Positions 18,219 through 27,434 of a DNA stretch of 64,000 bases are shown here, piece by piece. A model generated the notes under the pieces. That model was given only the letters and a program-made list of their open reading frames with translations, did not search any database and was not told the origin of the DNA. The stretch comes from Pseudoprevotella muciniphila (lineage in GTDB: Bacteria; Bacteroidota; Bacteroidia; Bacteroidales; Bacteroidaceae), in contig NZ_CP033459.1 in the NCBI RefSeq assembly GCF_003265305.2, forward strand, positions 248,001-312,000. The letters are read 5' to 3'. Position numbers and translations under genes: made by a program. Each line of letters begins with the position of its first letter. Position 1 is the first letter of the stretch.

Positions 18219-20378
18219 GTGAATATAAAGTCATTATTAGCAACAGTCCTAATCACAACTATCGTTTTGAACACCGACGCGCAGACATTTATCGGAAAGC
18301 AGACACCAGAGATGACTTCTGACAGAATGACGCCCGAAGTGCTCTGGAGTATGGGACGTATCGGGACGTTCAATGTGTCGCCTGATGGCAACACTGCCGT
18401 TTACACGGTAACTTATTACAGTGTGGAACAGAACAAGAGCCATAGCGTGATTTATGTGCTCAATCTTAATTCCAAGGCACAGACACTTCTCACCACCAGC
18501 CCTAAGAGCGAGTATTCTCCCGTATTTATCAAGAACGGACAGAAAATAGCATACCTCACAGCAGAGAGTGGTACATCACAACTCTGGGAGATGAATGTTG
18601 ACGGTACGGACAAGCGTCAGATTTCGTTCGAAAAGGATGACATATCAGAATTCCTTTTTTCGCCTGATGAGAAACTGCTAATTCTCATAAAAGAAGTAGA
18701 AACAGACGCATCTATTGCTAAGAACGACAGCGACTTACCCAAGGCATCAGGCATGGTAATAAACAATCTGATGTACAAGCACTGGGACACGTATGTTAAG
18801 AGTATTCCGCATCCTTTCGTGGCACGTTTCAATGGCGACAGAATAGAAGATAGCACAGATATTCTGGAAGGTGAGCCATACGAATGTCCCATGATGCCTT
18901 TCGGTGGTATCGAGCAGTTGTCATGGAGCCCGGATTCAAAGTCGATTGCCTATACTTGCCGCAAGAAGACGGGTAAGGCTTACGCCATCAGCACAGACAG
19001 CGACATTTTCCTCTACGACATTGCCACGAAGTCTGTGAAAAACCTCTGCAAACAAGCAGACTGGACAGAACAGCCATGCGACACCACGATGTCGCTGGAA
19101 CATCAGGCAGTCAATCATCAGCAGAAAGACAACAACGTGGGTTATGACCAAAATCCTGCCTTCTCGCCCGATGGTCAGCGCATTGCCTGGCTCTCCATGG
19201 AACGCGACGGCTACGAAAGCGACCGCACAAGGCTCTGTGTATATGAATTTGCAACAGGCAACAAGACTTACGTTACTGAAAAGTTCGAGAGTGGAGTAGA
19301 TCAGTTCCTCTGGATGCCTAATTCCAAGAACTTATGTTTCTCAGGTGTGTGGCATGGCAAGACACAGATTTACACTACAAATCTCAAAGGCGACGTCAAA
19401 CCGCTGACGGACGAAGTGGCAGACTTCTCGCTCGTGAGTCTGGCACCAAACGGTAAAGACATCTTCTGCAAGAAGCACTCCATGAAACAAGCAGATGAAG
19501 TGTATTTGCTGAAAGGAAACAAACTTGAACAAATCACGTTTGAGAACAAGCACATCTACGACCGCCTCACGATGGGTAATGTGGAAGAACGCTGGGTCGC
19601 TACTACCGACGGTAAGAAAGAACTCTGCTGGGTGATTTATCCGCCGCATTTCGATGCCACGAAAAAATATCCCGCCCTCCTGTTCTGCGAAGGCGGTCCG
19701 CAGTCACCCGTCAGTCAGTTCTGGAGTTACAGATGGAACTTCCAGATAATGGCTGCGAATGACTATATCATCATAGCGCCAAACCGACGTGGTCTGCCCG
19801 GTTTCGGCATGGAATGGCTTGAACAGATAAGTGGCGACTATTCGGGACAATGTATGCAGGATTACCTTTCCGCTATTGACGACCTGAAGAAAGAACCATA
19901 CGTCGATGAAGAGCATCTTGGTGCCGTAGGTGCAAGTTTCGGCGGCTACAGTGTATATTGGCTTGCAGGAAACCACGACAAGCGCTTCAAGGCATTCATA
20001 GCGCACGACGGCATATACAACACACAACAGCAATATGTAGAAACAGAAGAAATGTGGTTTCCTAATTGGGACCTCAAGTCTGCACCATGGATTAAAAATG
20101 CCGAAGGACAGATGCAAAAGGCATTCAGGGAAAGTCCGCATCTGTATGTAGATAAATGGGACACACCGATCCTCTGCATACATGGTCAGAGAGATTTTCG
20201 TATAGAATACACGCAGGCAGAAAGTGCCTTCAGTGCCGCACGCCTTCGCGGAATACCTGCTCAGTTGTTGCTTTTCCCCGACGAAAATCATTGGGTGCTA
20301 AAACCACAAAATGGAATACTTTGGCAACGCACATTCTTCCGCTGGCTCGACCGCTGGCTCAAACCTGATAATAAATAA
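18219..20378 (+). CDS. S9 family (prolyl oligopeptidase-like) serine peptidase, exported
   Basis: A 719-residue protein starting with GTG 6 bp after yidC. It has a signal peptide (about 1-21, ending TDAQ), a WD40/PD40-like propeller (FNVSPDGNTAVYT, WSPDSKSIAYT, FSPDGQRIAWL) and a C-terminal alpha/beta hydrolase domain. The catalytic triad is readable: Ser573 in GASFGGYS, Asp659 in GQRDFR and His691 in ENHWV. Similar periplasmic enzymes in Bacteroidales are dipeptidyl peptidases, with DPP5 the closest match in layout. They let asaccharolytic and mixed fermenters take up dipeptides. The exact specificity is not readable from sequence. Confidence 0.88.
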   Translation: MNIKSLLATVLITTIVLNTDAQTFIGKQTPEMTSDRMTPEVLWSMGRIGTFNVSPDGNTAVYTVTYYSVEQNKSHSVIYVLNLNSKAQTLLTTSPKSEYSPVFIKNGQKIAYLTAESGTSQLWEMNVDGTDKRQISFEKDDISEFLFSPDEKLLILIKEVETDASIAKNDSDLPKASGMVINNLMYKHWDTYVKSIPHPFVARFNGDRIEDSTDILEGEPYECPMMPFGGIEQLSWSPDSKSIAYTCRKKTGKAYAISTDSDIFLYDIATKSVKNLCKQADWTEQPCDTTMSLEHQAVNHQQKDNNVGYDQNPAFSPDGQRIAWLSMERDGYESDRTRLCVYEFATGNKTYVTEKFESGVDQFLWMPNSKNLCFSGVWHGKTQIYTTNLKGDVKPLTDEVADFSLVSLAPNGKDIFCKKHSMKQADEVYLLKGNKLEQITFENKHIYDRLTMGNVEERWVATTDGKKELCWVIYPPHFDATKKYPALLFCEGGPQSPVSQFWSYRWNFQIMAANDYIIIAPNRRGLPGFGMEWLEQISGDYSGQCMQDYLSAIDDLKKEPYVDEEHLGAVGASFGGYSVYWLAGNHDKRFKAFIAHDGIYNTQQQYVETEEMWFPNWDLKSAPWIKNAEGQMQKAFRESPHLYVDKWDTPILCIHGQRDFRIEYTQAESAFSAARLRGIPAQLLLFPDENHWVLKPQNGILWQRTFFRWLDRWLKPDNK

Positions 20379-20399
20379 TCATAATAATATAGAACTAAA

Positions 20400-22121
20400 A
20401 TGGCAAATTCAAACTTGAAAACATTACGCGATTCTGCAGCTATGCGGTGGATAGCACTGCTTCTGCTTGCTCTCGCGATGTTCTGTTCCTACATCTTTAT
20501 GGACATCCTTTCGCCCATCAAGGACCTGATGTTAAGTCAACGAGGGTGGGATTCTACTGCTTTTGGAACAATGCAAGGTGCAGAAACGTTCCTCAATGTG
20601 TTTGTGTTCTTCCTTATCTTTGCAGGAATAATTCTTGATAAGATGGGGGTAAGATTTACAGCTCTTCTTTCTGGAGCTGTAATGCTTGTTGGTGCATTAA
20701 TTAAATATTATGCAATAGCCGATACTTTTATAGGTAGCGATATCGAAAAGTGGTTTACAGAGAATCTCAATTATATACCAGGTCTTGATGAACTTGGTGT
20801 GTCGCCATTCTATAAAGGTATGCCAGCCTCTGCTAAAGTAGCTGCAATTGGTTTTATGATTTTCGGATGTGGAGTAGAAATGGCAGGTATTACTGTTAGC
20901 CGTGGTATAGTAAAATGGTTCAAGGGACGTGAAATGGCTCTTGCAATGGGCTCTGAAATGGCTCTTGCACGTCTTGGAGTTGCAACCTGTATGATTTTCT
21001 CACCTTTCTTTGCAAAATTAGGCGGAAATGTAAGTGTTTCACGTTCTGTTGCCTTCGGCGTTGTACTACTTATGATTGCACTCATCATGTTTATAGTCTA
21101 TTTCTTTATGGATAAAAAACTTGATGAACAAACAGGTGAAGCAGAGGAAAAAGATGGTCCATTCAAAGTAAGCGACATAGGACAAATCCTATCTTCAAGT
21201 GGATTCTGGCTTGTAGCACTACTTTGTGTACTTTACTATTCAGCAATTTTCCCCTTCCAGAAGTATGCTGTAAACATGCTCCAATGCAACCTCCACCTGA
21301 CAACACCAGAAAAGGGTAGTTTCTGGGCGGATGATTCTGTTACTATCGTGCAGTACGTCATCATGCTTATTGTTGCTGCAGCAGGATTTGCAAGCAACTT
21401 TATGAAGAAAAAAGACCTTAAGTACGCAATGCTTGTAGTGTCTATAATATCGTTATTAGTATATTGCTATATGGGATATATGCGACAGTCTGCAGAAGCA
21501 ATCTTTGCGGTCTTCCCACTCTTGGCTGTGCTTATAACACCTATTCTTGGAAATTATGTGGATCATAAAGGAAAGGCTGCATCAATGTTAATACTTGGCT
21601 CTTTATTACTCATTGCTTGCCACCTTACTTTTGCCTTCGTGCTTCCGCTTTGCGGAAATTCACCTGTTGGAGGTGTCGTAATCGCTTATATCACGATTTT
21701 AGTTCTTGGAGCCAGTTTCTCTCTCGTTCCAGCCTCATTGTGGCCAAGTGTACCAAAGCTTGTTGAACCAAAAATTATAGGTTCTGCTTATGCACTTATC
21801 TTCTGGATTCAGAATATTGGTTTGTGGCTCTTTCCTCTTCTCATTGGTAAAGTGCTTGAAGGTACAAATCCAGAATTAGCGGCAAAGATAAAGGCCATTA
21901 AAGAGACAACTAAACATGCAGTTGAAGCAGGCAATATGACAATTCAGGAAGCGAACGCACAAGTCGCTGCCGTTTCTGAAAATGTGGCAGTATCTTATAA
22001 CTACACATGGCCACTCGTTATGCTTGCAGCACTCGGAGTTGCTGCGTTCTTCCTAGGTCTGTTACTAAAAGCCGTAGATAAGAAAAAAGGTATTGGTCTT
22101 GAAGAGCCTAATATCAAATAA
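20400..22121 (+). CDS. Major facilitator superfamily transporter
   Basis: A 573-residue inner-membrane protein with about 12 hydrophobic segments in two halves and an MFS-type loop after helix 2 (IILDKMGVRFTALLSG). A mid-protein hydrophilic stretch (about 240-260, DEQTGEAEEKDGPF) separates the halves, and GNYVDHKGKAA is the matching loop in half 2. An extra soluble stretch lies before the last helix (about 495-530). The substrate is not identifiable. From about 20,620 on, codon use is visibly more AT-rich than in the peptidase upstream. The start lies 21 bp after that gene, so it could be cotranscribed. It ends at a strong terminator. Confidence 0.8.
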   Translation: MANSNLKTLRDSAAMRWIALLLLALAMFCSYIFMDILSPIKDLMLSQRGWDSTAFGTMQGAETFLNVFVFFLIFAGIILDKMGVRFTALLSGAVMLVGALIKYYAIADTFIGSDIEKWFTENLNYIPGLDELGVSPFYKGMPASAKVAAIGFMIFGCGVEMAGITVSRGIVKWFKGREMALAMGSEMALARLGVATCMIFSPFFAKLGGNVSVSRSVAFGVVLLMIALIMFIVYFFMDKKLDEQTGEAEEKDGPFKVSDIGQILSSSGFWLVALLCVLYYSAIFPFQKYAVNMLQCNLHLTTPEKGSFWADDSVTIVQYVIMLIVAAAGFASNFMKKKDLKYAMLVVSIISLLVYCYMGYMRQSAEAIFAVFPLLAVLITPILGNYVDHKGKAASMLILGSLLLIACHLTFAFVLPLCGNSPVGGVVIAYITILVLGASFSLVPASLWPSVPKLVEPKIIGSAYALIFWIQNIGLWLFPLLIGKVLEGTNPELAAKIKAIKETTKHAVEAGNMTIQEANAQVAAVSENVAVSYNYTWPLVMLAALGVAAFFLGLLLKAVDKKKGIGLEEPNIK

Positions 22122-22139
22122 TTAAATTTTTATTTAGAT

Positions 22140-22186
22140 TTTCATCCTGCTTGAATACCAATTTCTAAGCAGGATGAAATTTTATT
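22140..22186 (+). terminator. Intrinsic terminator after the MFS gene
   Basis: 13-bp stem TTTCATCCTGCTT / AAGCAGGATGAAA with a 14-nt loop, followed by TTTTATTT. Confidence 0.88.
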
Positions 22187-22208
22187 TCTGAAAAATTATC
22201 ACTAAAAA

Positions 22209-22239
22209 TTTGTTATTATTAAAATAAGTGCTACTTTTG
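22209..22239 (+). promoter_or_regulatory. Promoter for tRNA-Ser
   Basis: TTTG at 22209-22212, 19 bp, TACTTTTG at 22232-22239; the tRNA starts 40 bp downstream. Confidence 0.8.
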
Positions 22240-22278
22240 CACCGCGTTTGACAAACAACCGCATCCTAAATTTAAGGA

Positions 22279-22365
22279 GGAAGTGTGGGTGAGTGGCTGA
22301 AACCACCAGTTTGCTAAACTGACGTGCGGGTTACCGTACCGGGGGTTCGAATCCCCCCGCTTCCG
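22279..22365 (+). tRNA. tRNA-Ser (GCU)
   Basis: An 87-nt class II tRNA. The acceptor stem is GGAAGTG/CGCTTCC with discriminator G73. The anticodon loop TTGCTAA in stem CAGT/ACTG gives GCU, reading AGC and AGU. There is a long variable arm (GTGCGGGTTACCGTAC) and a T arm GGGGGTTCGAATCCCCC. CCA is not encoded. Confidence 0.95.
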
Positions 22366-22375
22366 CGAAAGAATT

Positions 22376-22402
22376 AACTCTGGCATTTTGTCAGAGTTTT
22401 TT
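22376..22402 (+). terminator. Intrinsic terminator of tRNA-Ser
   Basis: Stem AACTCTG / CAGAGTT with a 9-nt loop, followed by TTTTTTG. It separates the tRNA from serC. Confidence 0.8.
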
Positions 22403-22444
22403 GTGCCTTATTGTAATCTTATTTTTAATAAATTCCGAAATTGC

Positions 22445-22476
22445 TTTGTTTGTTTTAGAAAAAGTGATTATTTTCG
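22445..22476 (+). promoter_or_regulatory. Probable promoter for serC
   Basis: TTTG at 22445-22448, 20 bp, TATTTTCG at 22469-22476, one mismatch from TAnnTTTG. It lies 38 bp before the serC ATG. Confidence 0.6.
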
Positions 22477-22514
22477 CAGTTGTCAATCTATTAAACAATT
22501 TTCAATATAACGAC

Positions 22515-23582
22515 ATGAAAAAATACAATTTCGGTGCGGGACCATCTATCCTCCCGCAAGAAGTGATGAAAGCAACATCTGATGCATGTGTTGACTTCAA
22601 TGGCATCGGTCTTTCACTGATGGAAATCAGCCACCGATCAAAGGACTGGCAGGTCATTATGGACGAAATCGACGTACTGTTCAAGGAAACACTCGGTGTG
22701 CCCGAAGGCTACTCAGTTATTTTTCTCGGCGGCGGTGCAAGTCTGGAATTCTGCATGGTACCTTACAATTTCCTCGAGAAGAAGGCTGCCTATCTGAACA
22801 CAGGTGTTTGGGCAAAGAAGGCCATGAAGGAAGCAAAACTCTTCGGTGAAGTAGTAGAAGTGGCTTCATCTGCTGATGCCAACTATACATTCATACCAAA
22901 AGATTTTGAAGTGCCTGCTGATGCTGACTATTTCCACATCACGACGAACAACACTATCTATGGTACAGAACTTCGCAAGGATCTCGACAGCCCCGTGCCA
23001 CTTATTGCCGACATGTCGAGCGACATCTTCTCTCGACCTGTTGATGTCAGCAAATATGGCATGATTTATGGTGGTGCACAGAAGAACCTTGCTATGGCAG
23101 GTGTTACTTTCGTAGTAGTGAAGAACGAACTTCTCGGCAAAGTTAGCCGCCAGATTCCTACAATGCTCGACTATCGCACACATATCGACAAAGGGTCTAT
23201 GTTCAATACCCCGCCTGTAGTACCCATCTATAGTGCATATCAGAACCTGAAATGGATACAGCGTCAGGGTGGTGTAGAAGCCATGGCAAAACGTGCTGCC
23301 GATCGCGCTGAAGTTGTTTACGGTGAAATAGACCGCAACCGCCTGTTCAAGGGTACGGCTAACGAAGAGGACCGCTCATACATGAACATCTGCTTCGTGA
23401 TGAACGACGAGTACAAAGACCTTGAGAAAGACTTCCTCGAATTCGCTCTTGGCAAAGGTATGGTAGGTCTTAAGGGACACCGCAGCGTAGGTGGTTTCCG
23501 TGCATCTTGCTACAACGCTATGCCTATCGAAGGTGCGAAAGCACTTGTAGAAGTGATGAAGGAATTTGAAGCAAAACATTAA
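22515..23582 (+). CDS. serC: Phosphoserine aminotransferase
   Basis: A 355-residue PLP enzyme starting [17 protein letters not shown], the conserved SerC N-terminus; longer in-frame extensions upstream overlap the promoter and are rejected. The PLP-binding lysine is K190 in [12 protein letters not shown], and [14 protein letters not shown] and [17 protein letters not shown] are family signatures. It converts 3-phosphohydroxypyruvate and glutamate to phosphoserine. serA follows 12 bp downstream, so the operon carries the first two steps of serine synthesis. Confidence 0.96.
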   Translation: MKKYNFGAGPSILPQEVMKATSDACVDFNGIGLSLMEISHRSKDWQVIMDEIDVLFKETLGVPEGYSVIFLGGGASLEFCMVPYNFLEKKAAYLNTGVWAKKAMKEAKLFGEVVEVASSADANYTFIPKDFEVPADADYFHITTNNTIYGTELRKDLDSPVPLIADMSSDIFSRPVDVSKYGMIYGGAQKNLAMAGVTFVVVKNELLGKVSRQIPTMLDYRTHIDKGSMFNTPPVVPIYSAYQNLKWIQRQGGVEAMAKRAADRAEVVYGEIDRNRLFKGTANEEDRSYMNICFVMNDEYKDLEKDFLEFALGKGMVGLKGHRSVGGFRASCYNAMPIEGAKALVEVMKEFEAKH

Positions 23583-23594
23583 GACATCACAACC

Positions 23595-24512
23595 ATGAAA
23601 GTATTAGTAGCAACTGAAAAGCCTTTTGCTGCAGCCGCAGTGGACGGTATTCGTCAGGAAACAGAAGCAGCGGGCAACGAACTGGTGCTTCTTGAGAAAT
23701 ACACCGAAAAGGCACAACTTCTCGAAGCAGTGAAGGACGCCGATGCACTCATCATACGTTCAGACAAAGTAGATGCAGAAGTGCTCGAAGCCGCTAAACA
23801 GTTGAAGATCGTAGTTCGCGCAGGTGCAGGTTTCGACAATGTTGACCTTGCTGCTGCAACGGCAAAGAAGGTCGTAGTGGAAAACACTCCTGGTCAGAAC
23901 TCAAACGCTGTAGCAGAACTTGTGTTCGGCATGTTGGTTTATGCTGTCCGCAACTTCTATAACGGCAAGGCAGGAACAGAACTTTTGGGCAAGAAACTGG
24001 GTATCCTTGCTTTCGGCAATGTAGGCCGTAACGTGGCACGCATAGCGAAGGGCTTTGGTATGGATGTTTATGCATACGATGCATACTGCCCTGCAGAAGT
24101 CATTGAAAGTGCTGGTGTGCATGCCGTTGCTAATCAGGAAGAACTCTTTGAATTGTGCGACGTTGTTTCACTGCATATTCCCGCAACGCCTGAAACCAAA
24201 CAGAGCATCAACTACGACCTCGTAGGCAAGATGCGTAAGGGTGGCATTCTCGCCAATACTGCACGCAAAGATGTGATTGATGAGCCAGGGCTTATCAAAC
24301 TGATGCAGGAACGCCCTGACTTGAAGTATGTAACGGATATCAAACCCGACGCAGATGCTGAATTTGCACAACTCGAGGGTCGCTATTTCAGTACACCTAA
24401 AAAGATGGGTGCGCAGACTCAGGAGGCAAACATCAATGCAGGTATCGCTGCAGCAAAGCAGATCACGGCATTCTTCAAGGATGGTTGCACAAAATTCCAG
24501 GTGAACAAGTAA
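23595..24512 (+). CDS. serA: D-3-phosphoglycerate dehydrogenase, short type
   Basis: A 305-residue D-2-hydroxyacid dehydrogenase lacking the C-terminal ACT domain, so it lacks that route to serine feedback. The substrate domain (about 1-95) includes RAGAGFDNVD. The NAD-binding domain has GKKLGILAFGNVGRNVARIA and SLHIPATPETKQSINY. The catalytic segment TARKDVIDEPGL is present, but the usual PHxGGxT histidine motif reads PKKMGAQTQEAN, so the general acid differs from the textbook enzyme. It oxidises 3-phosphoglycerate. It sits directly after serC and ends just before an intrinsic terminator. Confidence 0.9.
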   Translation: MKVLVATEKPFAAAAVDGIRQETEAAGNELVLLEKYTEKAQLLEAVKDADALIIRSDKVDAEVLEAAKQLKIVVRAGAGFDNVDLAAATAKKVVVENTPGQNSNAVAELVFGMLVYAVRNFYNGKAGTELLGKKLGILAFGNVGRNVARIAKGFGMDVYAYDAYCPAEVIESAGVHAVANQEELFELCDVVSLHIPATPETKQSINYDLVGKMRKGGILANTARKDVIDEPGLIKLMQERPDLKYVTDIKPDADAEFAQLEGRYFSTPKKMGAQTQEANINAGIAAAKQITAFFKDGCTKFQVNK

Positions 24513-24517
24513 TTGTG

Positions 24518-24570
24518 ATGGTTCGGGAAACTGCTGTTTACGCAATTCTTCCCGAACCATTTTTGTTTTT
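24518..24570 (+). terminator. Intrinsic terminator between serA and the DUF1015 gene
   Basis: 12-bp stem ATGGTTCGGGAA / TTCCCGAACCAT (24518-24529 and 24549-24560) with a 19-nt loop, followed by TTTTTGTTTTT. It would reduce expression of the downstream gene relative to serCA unless an internal promoter exists. Confidence 0.85.
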
Positions 24571-24588
24571 CTCTTAAAAATCAATCTC

Positions 24589-25836
24589 GTGGCTACAGTA
24601 AAACCATTCAAAGGCATACGTCCGCCAAAAGATTTGGTGGAAAAGGTAGAGAGTCGCCCATACGATGTTCTCGAATCGGAAGAAGCACGCCTAGAAGCCG
24701 AAGGCAATGAAATGTCGCTCTATCACATCATAAAGCCTGAAATAGATTTTGAACCAGGAACAAGTGAATATGACCCACGTGTCTATGAAAAGGCTGCGGA
24801 GAATTTCCAGATGTTCCAAGATAAAGGCTGGCTCGTGCAGGACGAAAAAGAATCGTACTATATCTATGCACAGACCATGAACGGCAAGACACAGTATGGT
24901 CTCGTCGTAGGTGCTTTCGTGCCGGACTACATGAACGGCATCATCAAGAAGCACGAACTGACACGTCGAGACAAGGAAGAAGACCGCATGAAACATGTTC
25001 GCGTGAATAATGCCAACATAGAGCCCGTTTTCTTCGCTTATCCCGACAACACTGTGCTTGACAGCCTGATTAACAAATATGCTGTAACAGTACCGGAATA
25101 TGACTTCATTGCACCTATTGATGGTTTCCGTCATCAGTTCTGGGTAGTAGAAAACGATGACGACATCGCACTTATTACACGTGAATTTGCAAAAATGCCT
25201 GCCCTGTATATTGCAGATGGACACCATCGCAGTGCTGCAGCGGCTCTCGTTGGCGCTGAAAAGGCAAGCCAGAATCCAAATCATAATGGTACAGAAGAGT
25301 ATAACTACTTCATGGCTGTTTGTTTCCAAGCTTCACAGCTGACCATTCTTGATTACAATCGTGTGGTACGCGACCTCAATGGCATGACAGAAGAAGAGTT
25401 CCTCAAGGCACTCGAAAAGAATTTCATCGTCTGCGAAAAAGGCACGGATGAATACCGTCCGAATGCCCTTCACGAGTTCTCGCTCTATATCGGTGGAAAA
25501 TGGTATAGCCTAACTGCCAAGGCAGGTACATACGACGAAAGCGACCCGATAGGTGTGCTTGACGTGGATATTTCTTCCCGACTTATCCTCGACGAACTCT
25601 TAGACATCAAAGACCTCAGAAGCAGCAAACGCATCGACTTTGTCGGAGGACTGCGCGGTCTGGGAGAACTTAAGCGCCGTGTGGACAGCGGAGAGATGAA
25701 AATGGCACTTGCCTTATATCCTGTAACAATGCAGCAAATCATGGATATCGCAGACAGCGGCAAAATCATGCCGCCAAAAGCCACATGGTTTGAACCGAAA
25801 CTACGCAGCGGACTGGTTATCCATAAATTGTCATAG
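24589..25836 (+). CDS. DUF1015 family protein (candidate serine-kinase-like, ParB/Srx-type motif)
   Basis: A 415-residue protein starting at GTG with MATVKPFKGIRPPKDLVEKV, the usual DUF1015 beginning, including RPYDV and YHIIKPE. Near residue 207 it has LYIADGHHRSAAA, a DGHHR motif like the nucleotide-binding motif of ParB/sulfiredoxin-fold free-serine kinases (SerK, SbnI). Its position after serC-serA suggests a role in serine or phosphoserine metabolism. That is inference from motif and context. It ends in ATWFEPKLRSGLVIHKL, typical of DUF1015. A terminator separates it from serA, and its stop codon overlaps a 7-bp repeat array. Confidence 0.75.
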   Translation: MATVKPFKGIRPPKDLVEKVESRPYDVLESEEARLEAEGNEMSLYHIIKPEIDFEPGTSEYDPRVYEKAAENFQMFQDKGWLVQDEKESYYIYAQTMNGKTQYGLVVGAFVPDYMNGIIKKHELTRRDKEEDRMKHVRVNNANIEPVFFAYPDNTVLDSLINKYAVTVPEYDFIAPIDGFRHQFWVVENDDDIALITREFAKMPALYIADGHHRSAAAALVGAEKASQNPNHNGTEEYNYFMAVCFQASQLTILDYNRVVRDLNGMTEEEFLKALEKNFIVCEKGTDEYRPNALHEFSLYIGGKWYSLTAKAGTYDESDPIGVLDVDISSRLILDELLDIKDLRSSKRIDFVGGLRGLGELKRRVDSGEMKMALALYPVTMQQIMDIADSGKIMPPKATWFEPKLRSGLVIHKLS

Positions 25837-25897
25837 TTGACAGTTGAAAGTTAGCAGTTAACAGTTAATCATTAATAGTAGAGAGTTGATAGTTGAG
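25835..25897. repeat. Tandem array of a 7-bp unit (AGTTGAC)
   Basis: Nine contiguous heptamers: AGTTGAC, AGTTGAA, AGTTAGC, AGTTAAC, AGTTAAT, CATTAAT, AGTAGAG, AGTTGAT, AGTTGAG. It begins inside the DUF1015 stop codon, and its last units form the left arm of the terminator before rseP. Confidence 0.92.
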
Positions 25898-25948
25898 GAT
25901 TTTTCGCTTTTATGGCGAAGTCCGGACTATCAACTCTCAACTTTTTTT
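25881..25948. terminator. Bidirectional terminator between DUF1015 gene and rseP
   Basis: 13-bp stem GAGAGTTGATAGT / ACTATCAACTCTC (25881-25893 and 25926-25938) with a nested TTCGC/GCGAA hairpin, followed by a run of seven T (25942-25948). Built partly from the 7-bp repeat units. Confidence 0.8.
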
Positions 25949-25994
25949 ACTTTCAACTATGCTGCAACACCGTTGCAGCCCCATTCATTAACCG

Positions 25995-27383
25995 CTAAAA
26001 CACAAAATTTCTGAAGTCATTGAAAATGGCAAAGGCCATCAGGAGCAGGATAAGCGTGATACCTACGTATTCAGCGTATGTCATGAATTTGTCGCTTGGT
26101 TTGCGTCGTGTTACCATCTCGAAGAGAAGGAACAGGACATGGCCGCCGTCAAGGGCAGGAATGGGCAGGACGTTCATGAAAGCAAGAATGATGCTGATGA
26201 AAGCCGTCATCTCCCAGAAACGCATCCAGTCCCATGAAGCAGGGAACAGGCTGCCGATAGCACCAAAACTGCCCACACTCTTTGCGCCGTCAGCCGTAAA
26301 TACGTATTTAAGACTCAAGACGTAGTATTTCAGCGTTTTCCATCCATATTCAATACCTGCGGGAATGGCTTCAATCAGCCCGTATTCACGTGCAGTCTTG
26401 TATTGCATATACTTCTGCGGAAGTTGGCGGAACACACCCATCTGATAGTTCTCGTTGAGCGCGAAGTTGGTCAGAGAGTCTACAGTGCCGTCTGCATGCT
26501 GAACGACCAGACTTACGTTCCTCAATTTGACGCTGTCTTCCTGTGTTGTAACTGTAGCCAATTTGTCCGCAATAATCGTACGTATGCTATCAATTTCGTT
26601 CCATGTAGAAACCTGAACACCATTGTATGCCACAATCTTGTCGCCCACGTGCATCTTACCGCTTTTCGCTGCAGGTTCGTTTGCTGCCATGCTGTCTATG
26701 ACTGCCGGTTCGAGCAGAGTGATGAATGGTGGGTGTTTCTTTGCCATTTCAAGCATGTTCAGGTCGCCGGGAAGAGTAATGCTCACTTCTTTTCCGCCGC
26801 GCAGAACAGTGGCAGATGTTGCGCTGGTCAGGTCCTGATAGATGAACGTGATGTTCTTGCGGTCGAAACGGTCTATCTTATTCCTGTTTGTGCCAATCAG
26901 TATGTCGCCGTCCTGAAATCCGAGTGCCTTTGCCTCTGTATTGAATTTGAAACCGTGCTCGTATTTTTCAATAGGCACATAACTGTCGCCCCAGACGAAC
27001 AAAATCATCGCATAAATAAATAATGCTACAAGGAAGTTTACAATGACTCCGCCCAACATGATCAGCAGTCGCTGCCAAGCAGGTTTCGCACGGAACTCCC
27101 ATGGGTGCACTTCTTCGCTTAAGTCCGACGCTTTCTGTGTCTCGTCCACCATGCCGTCTATCTGTACGTAACCGCCGAGGGGCACCCAGCCCAGAACATA
27201 CGTGGTATGACTTTTCTTAGGCTTAAATTTCAGGAGACTGAACCACGGGTCGAAGAACAGAGCGAATTTCTTTACTCTTACCTTGAAGAGCCTTGCCATG
27301 AGAAAGTGTCCGCCTTCGTGGAGAAACACGAGAAGTGACAGGCACAAGATGAGTTGCAAAGCCCTTATCAAAAATGTTTCCAT
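25995..27383 (-). CDS. rseP: Site-2 zinc metalloprotease RseP (regulator of sigma-E protease family)
   Basis: A 462-residue membrane protease. The zinc motif HEGGH is at residues 22-26 in the first membrane helix. A PDZ region lies in the middle (about 190-300, KSGKMHVGDKIVAYNG), and the second active-site motif NVLPIPALDGG lies near 405. RseP cleaves anti-sigma factors and signal-peptide remnants within the membrane. It is the last gene of the minus-strand run tsaB-DUF4290-murA-rimM-dxr-rseP and lies 51 bp after dxr, an arrangement with dxr common across bacteria. Confidence 0.93.
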   Translation of the reverse strand: METFLIRALQLILCLSLLVFLHEGGHFLMARLFKVRVKKFALFFDPWFSLLKFKPKKSHTTYVLGWVPLGGYVQIDGMVDETQKASDLSEEVHPWEFRAKPAWQRLLIMLGGVIVNFLVALFIYAMILFVWGDSYVPIEKYEHGFKFNTEAKALGFQDGDILIGTNRNKIDRFDRKNITFIYQDLTSATSATVLRGGKEVSITLPGDLNMLEMAKKHPPFITLLEPAVIDSMAANEPAAKSGKMHVGDKIVAYNGVQVSTWNEIDSIRTIIADKLATVTTQEDSVKLRNVSLVVQHADGTVDSLTNFALNENYQMGVFRQLPQKYMQYKTAREYGLIEAIPAGIEYGWKTLKYYVLSLKYVFTADGAKSVGSFGAIGSLFPASWDWMRFWEMTAFISIILAFMNVLPIPALDGGHVLFLLFEMVTRRKPSDKFMTYAEYVGITLILLLMAFAIFNDFRNFVF

Positions 27384-27434
27384 CGGTTTTAATCGTTTTT
27401 TTTCTAATTCTTATTTAGTTGTTTCTTTTCTGTT

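Noticed and set aside
26403-27023. 206-codon plus-strand frame inside rseP
   Set aside because: Antisense to the rseP PDZ region with no features of its own.
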